Part shown: one piece after another, positions 1-5,899 of the stretch
Layout of the letters: each line of letters opens with the position of its first letter
How positions within the stretch are numbered: the stretch's first letter is position 1
NCBI GenBank assembly: GCA_027036655.1
Contig: JALWEC010000007.1
Span: forward strand, 1 to 5,899
Source: Melioribacteraceae bacterium
Lineage (GTDB): Bacteria; Bacteroidota; Ignavibacteria; Ignavibacteriales; Melioribacteraceae
Length of the DNA: 5,899 nucleotides
Reading direction: 5' to 3'
Position numbers and translations under genes: made by a program
Notes under the pieces: model-generated
Told to the model about the DNA's origin: nothing
The model's input: the letters and a program-made list of their open reading frames with translations, nothing else
Databases searched by the model: none

Positions 1-1873
1 TCTTATGCAGATTTGCCAATGCATCATCAACAGCCGCAAAGTTTTTCTTAACGACATCTTCGCCTTTCTTTCCGTAGGATTTCTGAATTGCGCCTTTAAT
101 CTTAGCGATAGCTTCATCCTTAGGAAGGATTCCGGAAATAGCAAAGAAGCAAGTTTGCATAACAGTGTTGATTCTATGTCCCATTCCCGCTTCCTTAGCT
201 ACTTTGTAGCCGTCAATAACGTAGAACTGAATCTTTTTATTAATAATTGTTTCCTGCATTCTTCTCGGAAGTTTATCCCAAACCTCTTCCGTTTTGTAGG
301 GAGAGTTAAGCAAAAACGTTCCGCCTTCTTTCAATTTATCAAGCACATCAAAATGATCGAGCAAAGTAAATTGATGGCACCCAACAAAATCAGCTTCCTG
401 AATTAAATATGTCGAGTGAATAATGTCAGGTCCGAAACGAAGGTGGGAAACGGTAGTAGAACCTGCTTTTTTGGAATCGTAAACAAAATAGCCTTGGGTG
501 TAGTTATCCGTCTCGCCGCCGATAATTTTAATCGAGTTTTTGTTGGCGCCTACGGTACCGTCGGAACCTAAACCGTAAAACATGCTTTTGGTAACTTTCG
601 GGCTTTCGGTAATAAAGTTCGGGTCCCATTCAAGACTTGTATTTGTAACGTCGTCGTGAATACCGATTGTGAAATGATTTTTAGGATTATCATTTTTAAG
701 ATTATCGAAAACAGCTTTAATCATCGCCGGAGTAAACTCTTTGGAGGAAAGTCCGTAACGACCGCCTACAATTCTCGGCTGTGTTGCAAATCTGTCTTCT
801 CCGTTTGCGAATGCTTCGGCAAATGCCGTAGTAACATCCAAGTATAGAGGTTCGCCCGTGGAACCTACTTCTTTCGTTCTGTCCAGAACCGCGATTTTTT
901 CAACGGTCTTGGGCAATGCGGCAAGCAGATGCTCGTTGGAGAAAGGTCTGTAAAGACGAACAACCAAAACACCGACTTTCTCTTCCATATTTTCAGTCAT
1001 ATATTCAACTGTTTCTCTAACCGCTTCCGCTCCGGAACCCATAAGAACAATAACGTGTTTAGCGTCGGGAGCTCCGTAATAATCAAATAGGTGATATTGC
1101 CTTCCCGTTAATTCGGCAAACTTATTCATTGCATTCTGAATAATTTCAGGAGCTGCTTGATAGTATTTGTTGACGGTTTCACGACCCTGGAAATAAACAT
1201 CAGGATTTTGGGAAGATCCGCGCAATACAGGTTTATCCGGATTTAAAGCTCTTTCTTTATGAGCGCGAACATATTTATCGTCAATCATCGCTCTTAAATC
1301 TTCGTCATTAAGCTGTTCGATTTTCTGAATTTCATGCGAAGTTCTGAAACCGTCAAAGAAATGAACGAAAGGAATTCTTGTTTCTAGGGTGGATTTATGA
1401 GCGATTGCCGCGATGTCATGCGCTTCCTGAACAGAACCCGATGCAAGCATTCCGAAACCGGTTTGTCTTACCTGCATTACGTCCGTATGATCGCCAAAAA
1501 TTGACAATGCCTGTGCCGCTAATGATCTTGCTGATACGTGAAAAACCGCAGGAGTAAGTTCGCCCGCAATTTTGTACATATTAGGAATCATCAGCAACAA
1601 TCCTTGTGAAGCCGTAAAAGTAGTAGTCAATGCTCCGGCTTGCAGCGAACCGTGAACCGCGCCTGACGCACCTCCTTCCGACTGCATTTCAGTAACCGAA
1701 GGAACAGTTCCCCAAATATTTTTCTTGCCTATAGCCGACCATGCGTCGGAGTGTTCTCCCATTGGAGAGGATGGAGTAATAGGATATATAGCTATAACCT
1801 CACTGAGCTTAAACGCAACATTTGCGACAGCTTCGTTACCATCTAACGTGATTTTTTGTCTTTCCGTTGCCAT
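1..1873 (-). CDS. nifJ: Pyruvate:ferredoxin (flavodoxin) oxidoreductase, N-terminal half; gene runs off the left edge
   Basis: This cytosolic enzyme oxidises pyruvate with CoA to acetyl-CoA and CO2, passing electrons to ferredoxin or flavodoxin. The reading frame is open without a stop from the ATG at 1873 to the left edge, giving 624 complete codons of a family usually near 1,170-1,200 residues. Residues 1 to about 230 are the thiamine-pyrophosphate pyrimidine domain, with YPITPSSPMGE (30-40), TEMQSEGGASG (61-71) and HVSARSLAAQ (112-121). Thr33, Glu66 and Arg116 match, with a constant offset of two, the pyruvate/TPP-contacting Thr31, Glu64 and Arg114 I recall for the Desulfovibrio africanus enzyme. 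Domain II covers about 257-415 and the gamma-type domain begins near 430 with FYGLGSDGTVGANKNS. The last visible residues look like the start of the EKR segment. The two-cluster ferredoxin domain and C-terminal TPP domain must lie outside. GGAG at 1879-1882, five bases before the ATG, supports the start. Known roles range from fermentation to reverse carboxylation or feeding nitrogenase; the context does not choose between them. Confidence 0.96.
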   Translation of the reverse strand, partial: MATERQKITLDGNEAVANVAFKLSEVIAIYPITPSSPMGEHSDAWSAIGKKNIWGTVPSVTEMQSEGGASGAVHGSLQAGALTTTFTASQGLLLMIPNMYKIAGELTPAVFHVSARSLAAQALSIFGDHTDVMQVRQTGFGMLASGSVQEAHDIAAIAHKSTLETRIPFVHFFDGFRTSHEIQKIEQLNDEDLRAMIDDKYVRAHKERALNPDKPVLRGSSQNPDVYFQGRETVNKYYQAAPEIIQNAMNKFAELTGRQYHLFDYYGAPDAKHVIVLMGSGAEAVRETVEYMTENMEEKVGVLVVRLYRPFSNEHLLAALPKTVEKIAVLDRTKEVGSTGEPLYLDVTTAFAEAFANGEDRFATQPRIVGGRYGLSSKEFTPAMIKAVFDNLKNDNPKNHFTIGIHDDVTNTSLEWDPNFITESPKVTKSMFYGLGSDGTVGANKNSIKIIGGETDNYTQGYFVYDSKKAGSTTVSHLRFGPDIIHSTYLIQEADFVGCHQFTLLDHFDVLDKLKEGGTFLLNSPYKTEEVWDKLPRRMQETIINKKIQFYVIDGYKVAKEAGMGHRINTVMQTCFFAISGILPKDEAIAKIKGAIQKSYGKKGEDVVKKNFAAVDDALANLHK

Positions 1874-1904
1874 AAAATCTCCATTTATGATTTATGTATT
1901 TGTA

Positions 1905-1936
1905 ATTTATATCTTAAAATTATTTAAGATATAAAT
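1905..1936. promoter_or_regulatory. Perfect 14-bp inverted repeat in the nifJ leader (candidate operator or mRNA stem-loop)
   Basis: The left arm ATTTATATCTTAAA (1905-1918) is exactly mirrored by TTTAAGATATAAAT (1923-1936) around the four-base spacer ATTA. It lies 31 bases upstream of the nifJ ATG in very AT-rich DNA. A perfect two-fold symmetric site this close to a redox-metabolism gene would suit a dimeric transcription regulator. If transcription starts farther upstream, it would instead form an AU hairpin in the 5' leader. There is no GC core and no clean T-tract, so a terminator is unlikely. I cannot match it to a named regulator's consensus; it does not look like the Rex (TTGTGA-type) or Fnr/Crp (TTGAT/TGTGA) half-sites. 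Confidence 0.5.
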
Positions 1937-2001
1937 ATAATTTTTTCCATTGAGATAAAAAAGACATTAGCGGGCAATTTTACAGAAATATGCAAAAACT
2001 T

Positions 2002-2010
2002 AGTATATCA
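2002..2010 (-). promoter_or_regulatory. Possible extended -10 promoter element for nifJ
   Basis: On the minus strand this reads TGATATACT, a TGn motif joined to TATACT, five of six bases matching the sigma-70 -10 consensus. I see no good -35 hexamer at 17 bases, which is tolerable for an extended -10 promoter. Transcription would begin near 1994-1996 and give a leader of about 120 bases that includes the inverted repeat at 1905-1936. The Bacteroidota-type TAnnTTTG motif was also looked for and not found in a clean form. The call rests on a single short motif in AT-rich DNA. Confidence 0.25.
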
Positions 2011-2053
2011 CGGCAAACTACAATTAAGAATGTTTTGTCCGTCTGAATCTCCC

Positions 2054-2075
2054 CCTCTCGTAGAGAGGATTTTTT
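2054..2075 (+). terminator. Small hairpin followed by six T on the plus strand (weak terminator-like structure)
   Basis: CCTCTC (2054-2059) pairs perfectly with GAGAGG (2063-2068) across the three-base loop GTA, and is followed by A and six T at 2070-2075. The shape is that of a short intrinsic terminator reading rightward. No rightward gene precedes it, so there is no obvious transcript to end. It could stop antisense transcription, end an unrecognised small RNA, or simply be part of the adjoining repeat block. On the minus strand no U-tract follows the stem. Confidence 0.25.
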
Positions 2076-2080
2076 CCCAT

Positions 2081-2180
2081 TGTCTCCGAGTCGCTACGCT
2101 TCTCGCAACAGCAACTGGTCTCCAGACGTTGACGGCGGAATGTTAACCCGCTTTTGCTTGGTTGTCGGATACTCCGCGAT
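2081..2180. repeat. GC-rich block resembling a dispersed intergenic repeat
   Basis: By my count 55 of these 100 bases are G or C, in sharp contrast to the AT-rich flanks at 1881-1960 and 2181-2199. Read on the minus strand, 2090-2109 contains GTTGCGAGAAGCGTAGCGAC. This resembles, from memory, the core of a short intergenic repeat seen many times in genomes of several phyla (form TTGCGAGGAGCGNAGCGAC). A small CTGG/CCAG hairpin follows at 2115-2125. Only one copy lies in the window, so its repeated nature cannot be shown here. No convincing gene lies in it: a rightward frame from 2030 stops at 2144-2146 and has no ribosome binding site. Confidence 0.4.
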
Positions 2181-2189
2181 AGAATATTT

Positions 2190-2219
2190 AAAACAAAAAC
2201 GGGGACTTAAAAGTCCCCG
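2190..2219 (-). terminator. Intrinsic terminator of the polysaccharide operon
   Basis: CGGGGACT (2200-2207) and AGTCCCCG (2212-2219) form a perfect 8-bp, GC-rich stem with a four-base loop; the two outer loop bases could pair as well. Reading leftward, the stem is followed immediately by TTTTTGTTTT (2190-2199). It begins 9 bases past the stop codon of the UDP-glucuronate decarboxylase gene. On the other strand no T-tract follows the stem, so it should work for leftward transcription. It separates the operon from the repeat block and from nifJ. Confidence 0.92.
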
Positions 2220-2227
2220 AATTAAAA

Positions 2228-3160
2228 TCAGATTTTCTTTTTGAAATAATCGAGAGTTTTAATAAGCCCTTCTCTTCTGTTGACTTTCGGCTCCCAATTC
2301 AAAACACGTTTAGCTTTGGAAATATCGGGACGTCTGACTTTCGGATCATCAACCGGAAGCGGTTTCTGCACAATTTTGCTCGAGGAATTAAGCAGCTCGA
2401 TTACTTCTTCTGCAAAACTCAAAATGGAAATTTCATCGGGATTACCTATATTAACCGGGTCATGTTCATCGGAGAGAAGAAGTCTGAAAATCCCTTCAAC
2501 CAAATCATCCACATAACAGAAACTTCGGGTCTGTGAACCATCGCCGAAAACCGTAACATCCTCTCCTTTTAATGCTTGAGAAACAAAGGCAGGCAAAGCG
2601 CGTCCGTCATTCAGGCGCATGCGGGGTCCGTAAGTGTTGAATATGCGAACGATTCGCGTATCGACTCCGTGATAACGGTGATAAGCCATTGTCATCGCCT
2701 CGCCAAAACGCTTGGCTTCGTCGTAAACGCCTCGCGGTCCGATCGGATTAACATTTCCCCAATATTCTTCATTTTGCGGATTAATATCGGGATCCCCGTA
2801 AACCTCGGATGTTGACGCAATCAAAAATGTCGCCCCTTTTTCCTTTGCGAGTCCGAGGGCTTTGTGCGTACCGAGCGAACCCACTTTTAGCGTTTGGATT
2901 GGAAGTTTCAAATAATCAATCGGACTTGCCGGAGAAGCAAAATGGAGAACATAATCTACTTCCCCCGAAACATGAATAAAATTTGTTACATCATGTTTGA
3001 TGAAAGTGAAATTTTCATTACCGAAAAGATGTTCGATATTTGAAATATCGCCCGTAAGTAAATTATCGATGCAGACAACGGCAATGTCGTTTTCCAGCAA
3101 TTTATCACATAAATGTGAACCGAGGAACCCTGCTCCTCCTGTTATAACAGCTCTTTTCAT
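2228..3160 (-). CDS. uxs: UDP-glucuronate decarboxylase (UDP-xylose synthase), extended short-chain dehydrogenase family
   Basis: The predicted cytosolic enzyme converts UDP-glucuronate to UDP-xylose and CO2 through an NAD+-dependent 4-keto intermediate, supplying a pentose donor for polysaccharide synthesis. The Rossmann motif is GGAGFLG (residues 8-14), with Asp32 placed to bind the NAD ribose. STSEVYGDP (116-124) gives Thr117, Ser118 and Glu119, and YDEAK (146-150) gives the Tyr146/Lys150 catalytic pair. [10 protein letters not shown] (172-181), GDGSQTRSF (206-214) and [10 protein letters not shown] (271-280) are all close to human UXS1 as I recall it. The Ser-Glu pair and an Arg in the last motif are expected of decarboxylating members. 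Its 310 residues match a lone catalytic domain, without the N-terminal membrane anchor of animal enzymes. The start lies 2 bases after the kinase stop, with AAGGA at 3166-3170 overlapping the end of that gene, so translation is probably coupled. A related nucleotide-sugar epimerase or dehydratase is the less likely alternative. Confidence 0.93.
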   Translation of the reverse strand: MKRAVITGGAGFLGSHLCDKLLENDIAVVCIDNLLTGDISNIEHLFGNENFTFIKHDVTNFIHVSGEVDYVLHFASPASPIDYLKLPIQTLKVGSLGTHKALGLAKEKGATFLIASTSEVYGDPDINPQNEEYWGNVNPIGPRGVYDEAKRFGEAMTMAYHRYHGVDTRIVRIFNTYGPRMRLNDGRALPAFVSQALKGEDVTVFGDGSQTRSFCYVDDLVEGIFRLLLSDEHDPVNIGNPDEISILSFAEEVIELLNSSSKIVQKPLPVDDPKVRRPDISKAKRVLNWEPKVNRREGLIKTLDYFKKKI

Positions 3161-3162
3161 TT

Positions 3163-5412
3163 CTATCCTTTTAATTCCTTTTTCCGTCGGTTTTTTTGAT
3201 CCGGACGCGCGTAATAATAATAGTATTTATAATAAGAACCGTATCCGCTACGATAACTGAATCTGTTAAGCAGTACTCCGATAAACGAACCTCCGTTTGC
3301 GGAGAGAATTTCAACGGCTTTTTCCATTAAATCTATTTCAGTGATATTTGCCGAAACCACAAGTATAGTGGCATCAACTATTTTAGAAAGAATTTCCGCA
3401 TCGGTAACGGCAACTATTGGAGGAGAGTCAATAATTACCATATCAAAATCAGCGCTCAATTTCTGCAAGAGATCCTGCATCTGTTTTGATCCTAAAACTT
3501 CAGCCGGATTCGGAGGGATAGTACCGGCGCTAATATAGAAGAGATTATCGATCTCGCTCTTTCTGATTAAGTTTTCGTACGATATATCGCCGAAAAGATA
3601 ATCGGTAACGCCGGGAGTTTTTTGCGCATTAAATAAATGGTGAACTCTCGGTTTTCTCAAATCCAAATCAAGTATTACGGTTTTCTTCCCCGACATGGCA
3701 AACGTACCGGCTATATTAACTGAAACCGTAGTTTTTCCTTCACGCGGAGCTGAAGACGTAACCAATATTGTCTGAATCGGCGTTTCTTTTATCTTAGAAA
3801 AATTGATTCTTGTTCTCAACGAACGAAAAGCTTCGCTGGGGATTGAATCCGGCTTTTTAGAAACAATAAATTCAAACTCTTTATTCCCTTCTTCAAGACC
3901 TTCTATTTCAGGGACCCAAGCCAACACATTAATATTTTTCCTCTGAATATCTTCCGGCGTTTTAATTGTGTTATCAAAATAGTTGCGAACAAATGCATAA
4001 CCGAAGCCGAAGCCGCCGCCGAGAATCAATCCGATAAGAACTATAAGTTTTCTATTCGGTTTTGCAGGTTTATAAGGATAACGAGCTTTGTCAATTATCA
4101 GCACATTGCCGGGAGTCGCCTGTTCATTGATTAACGCTTCCTGATATTTCTCTTCAATCAGCAGATACAATTTTTCATTCGCCATTCTTTCGCGCTGCAA
4201 TCTTGCAAGCTCAATAGAACGATTCGGTAGCTCGTTAAATTTAGATTCAAAATTATCATAAATTGCTTTTAACTCTTTATATGACGCCTTATAGCCTTGA
4301 TAAGCAATCTCTTGATCCAGCAGTTGCTGTGTAAGAGCTTTAATCTCTTCGGGGCTTGATGCAAAAATACTTTCCTTATATATTGCGACTTTATCATTCA
4401 ACTTCTTCTTCATAATCGCAATTCGTTTGTCAAAATCGGCGACTACTGAATGCAGCCTCTTAGCGTTTTTGTTATCCGAAATAGCTACGTCTCTTTGAAC
4501 TTCCAACTTTGCAATTTGGTCCTGCAGTCCCTGCAAATATGATTCCGTTGCAAAGTTGTCAAGGTAAGCTTTTAGCTTCGGGTTCTGCTGTTTTAACTGA
4601 GACGAAAGTGCAGCAACGCTTTTTTCCGCAATTACCATGTTCATCTGCGCTTCGTTCATCTTGGTCTGAATATCCGTAATCTGCTGAATAAGTGCTGTAG
4701 CCTGTTCCGAAAGTTCGATTATCCCTTCTTTTTCCTGATAAGCCTGGAGTTTATTCTCGGAAAGGAGAAGCTCCTTTTTCATCACTTCGCGTTGCTTCTC
4801 CAAGAACGTCCGGACCGTAACCAACTGCTCGCGATTATATGATAAATTAATTTCTTTGTAAGCTCGCGCATAATCGTTTGCTATTAAAGTAGCTTCATAA
4901 GCCGATGGAGATTCGACTGTTATTTCAGCAATATCCAGACCCCGTTTTTGATCTATAGATACTTTCTTTTTAAGAATACTTGTTGCAATATTATGCACCG
5001 AAAGCAGTTGGTCTTTGGAATCGGAACCTATCAAATCTTTATCAAGAATTAAATAAAAACTATCGGGCACATTAATCTGGTGATACTGGGCAATTAAATC
5101 CTTTGCTACTCGTTCACGAACAGTATAACTTTTTAGAACTTCAATTTCGTTAGCTATAAATCTGTCGCTGCCGAAATCTGAAAACTCCGGCAACAAAGGA
5201 GCGTCAAGAATATTCCCCGAAGGTTTCTGAATTTTGAGAGATGTTGTTGACTGATAAATATCCCGCGCCGTTAAAGCGTAAACGATAGCGACTGCCAAAC
5301 CGGCAAGAGTAATTAATGTAATAGGCACAATGTATTGTCTGAGTAAATTAATATATTCACGTAGAGAAGTTCCTTCCTCTTCATCAAATTGTCTTGGTTC
5401 GTAATTTCCCAC
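3163..5412 (-). CDS. Polysaccharide co-polymerase fused to a tyrosine autokinase (Wzc-like BY-kinase)
   Basis: This inner-membrane protein of 749 residues should set polysaccharide chain length and drive export through cycles of autophosphorylation. The N-terminal Wzz domain starts with [12 protein letters not shown] (16-27), then membrane helix 1 (about 28-48). A long periplasmic section of heptad-rich coiled coil (about 195-430) ends in the GNVR-type stretch [16 protein letters not shown] (395-410). The proline-rich segment [10 protein letters not shown] (445-454) precedes helix 2 (about 455-476). The kinase carries the ExxRxxR oligomerisation motif (EAFRSLR, 527-533), Walker [11 protein letters not shown] (553-562, Lys560), Walker A' [10 protein letters not shown] (579-588, Asp582 and Asp584) and Walker B VIIDSPP (659-665, Asp662). 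The tail has nine Tyr in residues 720-734, the usual autophosphorylation cluster, then a basic end. Length and order match E. coli Wzc (about 720 residues). The start is GTG: no other start codon lies between it and the in-frame stop upstream, and the first internal Met is residue 211. Confidence 0.95.
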   Translation of the reverse strand: MGNYEPRQFDEEEGTSLREYINLLRQYIVPITLITLAGLAVAIVYALTARDIYQSTTSLKIQKPSGNILDAPLLPEFSDFGSDRFIANEIEVLKSYTVRERVAKDLIAQYHQINVPDSFYLILDKDLIGSDSKDQLLSVHNIATSILKKKVSIDQKRGLDIAEITVESPSAYEATLIANDYARAYKEINLSYNREQLVTVRTFLEKQREVMKKELLLSENKLQAYQEKEGIIELSEQATALIQQITDIQTKMNEAQMNMVIAEKSVAALSSQLKQQNPKLKAYLDNFATESYLQGLQDQIAKLEVQRDVAISDNKNAKRLHSVVADFDKRIAIMKKKLNDKVAIYKESIFASSPEEIKALTQQLLDQEIAYQGYKASYKELKAIYDNFESKFNELPNRSIELARLQRERMANEKLYLLIEEKYQEALINEQATPGNVLIIDKARYPYKPAKPNRKLIVLIGLILGGGFGFGYAFVRNYFDNTIKTPEDIQRKNINVLAWVPEIEGLEEGNKEFEFIVSKKPDSIPSEAFRSLRTRINFSKIKETPIQTILVTSSAPREGKTTVSVNIAGTFAMSGKKTVILDLDLRKPRVHHLFNAQKTPGVTDYLFGDISYENLIRKSEIDNLFYISAGTIPPNPAEVLGSKQMQDLLQKLSADFDMVIIDSPPIVAVTDAEILSKIVDATILVVSANITEIDLMEKAVEILSANGGSFIGVLLNRFSYRSGYGSYYKYYYYYARPDQKNRRKKELKG
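3166..3170 (-). promoter_or_regulatory. Shine-Dalgarno of uxs, lying across the end of the kinase gene
   Basis: AAGGA on the minus strand is followed by five bases and then the ATG of uxs. It lies in the last codons of the kinase gene, just before and touching the TAG stop (3163-3165). Ribosomes finishing the kinase therefore end on top of the uxs initiation site, which favours coupled translation of the two genes. Confidence 0.7.
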
Positions 5413-5423
5413 TTCTAAACTAT

Positions 5424-5427
5424 CCCT
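5424..5427 (-). promoter_or_regulatory. Shine-Dalgarno of the kinase gene, overlapping the stop of the SLBB gene
   Basis: AGGG on the minus strand begins inside the TAG stop of the upstream gene (5426-5428). It stands 11 bases before the GTG start of the kinase, slightly long but usable. Because the only in-frame start candidate after the upstream in-frame TAA (5434-5436) is this GTG, the site supports that choice. The overlap with the stop codon suggests coupled translation. Confidence 0.5.
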
Positions 5428-5899
5428 ATCTAGTTAATAAAATTGCTAATGAAGTTAATGCCGAGAAGATTGACAATACCATTGATAACCAATCCCTCAA
5501 ATAATATTTCTGACTTCCGGGAACCGAGAGAATATCTCCCGCTTTTAGTTGAGGTACCTTCAGCGTGTCGGATTCCAACTGCTCGCCCCACCAAATATCG
5601 TTAATGTCAAACTTATAAAGTTTTTGAGTTGAATCGGGAAGGACCCTGTATAATCTCAAATCGTCAAGATGAGCCGCGTCCGAAGGACCGCCGGCATAAG
5701 ATAATAAATCCAAAACGTTTGTGTAAATCGGGACAACATACTTACCCGGATAGCGAACAAATCCCCAAACCGAAACTTTAATATTCACATCCGTCGGATC
5801 GGAGTAATCATATAAACCACCATTGTATCTCTGCATCTGTGGATTCATCGATCCGATTTCGTAATTCTTATTTTGTCCCCAAGCCAATGAGGTTAATAC
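5426..5899 (-). CDS. SLBB-domain polysaccharide export protein, lacking only its extreme N-terminus
   Basis: This is a small Wza-related periplasmic protein likely to take part in moving polysaccharide across the envelope together with the kinase encoded 13 bases downstream. The frame stays open to the right edge, with 157 residues visible. The first ones, VLTSLAWGQNKN, look like the end of a secretion signal, with cleavage plausible after Ala6 or Gly8. A TTG at 5887 could be read as a start, but it would fall inside this signal and is unlikely. An SLBB fold spans about 38-128 (numbered from the first visible residue), with VSVWGFVRYPGKY, YAGGPSDAA and a closing AGDILSVPG. A C-terminal hydrophobic helix (about 137-155) comes almost at the very end, as in Wza-type proteins. 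The usual N-terminal Poly_export domain is absent from the visible part, and the signal end leaves no room for it. The true start and ribosome binding site are outside the window. Confidence 0.85.
   Translation of the reverse strand, partial: VLTSLAWGQNKNYEIGSMNPQMQRYNGGLYDYSDPTDVNIKVSVWGFVRYPGKYVVPIYTNVLDLLSYAGGPSDAAHLDDLRLYRVLPDSTQKLYKFDINDIWWGEQLESDTLKVPQLKAGDILSVPGSQKYYLRDWLSMVLSIFSALTSLAILLTR

Noticed and set aside
5..1934. Rightward open frames at 5-406, 656-847 and 1725-1934
   Set aside because: They lie opposite nifJ, whose leftward frame encodes a clear pyruvate oxidoreductase throughout. The rightward products have no domain-like features; 1725-1934 also runs into the leader palindrome.
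1874..2040. A riboswitch or structured RNA leader before nifJ
   Set aside because: Apart from the AT palindrome I see no conserved riboswitch core and no GC-rich helices, and the transcript start is unknown.
2030..2146. Rightward 38-codon frame beginning with ATG at 2030 in the intergenic region
   Set aside because: No ribosome binding site precedes it, it reads through the small hairpin and the GC-rich repeat-like block, and the product has no recognisable features. It is more likely an accident of the repeat's composition.
2228..3160. dTDP-glucose 4,6-dehydratase or UDP-glucose 4-epimerase as the function of the 310-residue enzyme
   Set aside because: The [14 protein letters not shown] and DDPxxRxPD motifs and the overall length match UDP-glucuronate decarboxylase much better than RmlB or GalE.
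2280..3538. Rightward open frames at 2280-2516, 2576-2815, 2997-3260 and 3341-3538
   Set aside because: They are antisense to the decarboxylase and kinase genes, whose motifs are intact, and lack believable protein features.

Overview
The window comes from an anaerobic or facultatively anaerobic bacterium of moderate-to-low GC content. The protein styles best fit the Bacteroidota/Ignavibacteriota neighbourhood: a single-chain pyruvate:ferredoxin oxidoreductase, a fused Wzz/BY-kinase whose N-terminus reads [12 protein letters not shown], and a short SLBB export protein. The taxonomic placement is inference from protein style, not from a marker gene. Every convincing gene lies on the minus strand, so transcription runs from right to left.

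Right part (about 2190-5899): a tightly packed three-gene operon for surface polysaccharide. In transcription order it holds a periplasmic SLBB-domain export protein whose start lies beyond the right edge, a 749-residue polysaccharide co-polymerase fused to a bacterial tyrosine kinase, and a 310-residue UDP-glucuronate decarboxylase (UDP-xylose synthase). The gaps between genes are 13 and 2 bases, and each Shine-Dalgarno sequence sits at or over the end of the preceding gene. A strong intrinsic terminator at 2190-2219 closes the operon. Together the genes couple export and chain-length control of a capsule or exopolysaccharide to supply of a pentose nucleotide sugar; the promoter and most of the locus lie outside the window.

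Middle (1874-2227): a 354-base non-coding gap. From left to right it holds an AT-rich nifJ leader with a perfect 14-bp inverted repeat, a possible extended -10 promoter for nifJ, a small plus-strand hairpin followed by six T, a GC-rich block that looks like a dispersed intergenic repeat, and the operon terminator.

Left part (1-1873): the first 624 codons of nifJ, encoding pyruvate:ferredoxin/flavodoxin oxidoreductase. The gene runs off the left edge before its ferredoxin and pyrophosphate-binding domains. It is central carbon metabolism and appears unrelated to the polysaccharide operon. I found no CRISPR array, tRNA, rRNA or transposase, and no clearly new system; the most unusual items are the leader palindrome, the GC-rich repeat block and the minimal SLBB export protein.
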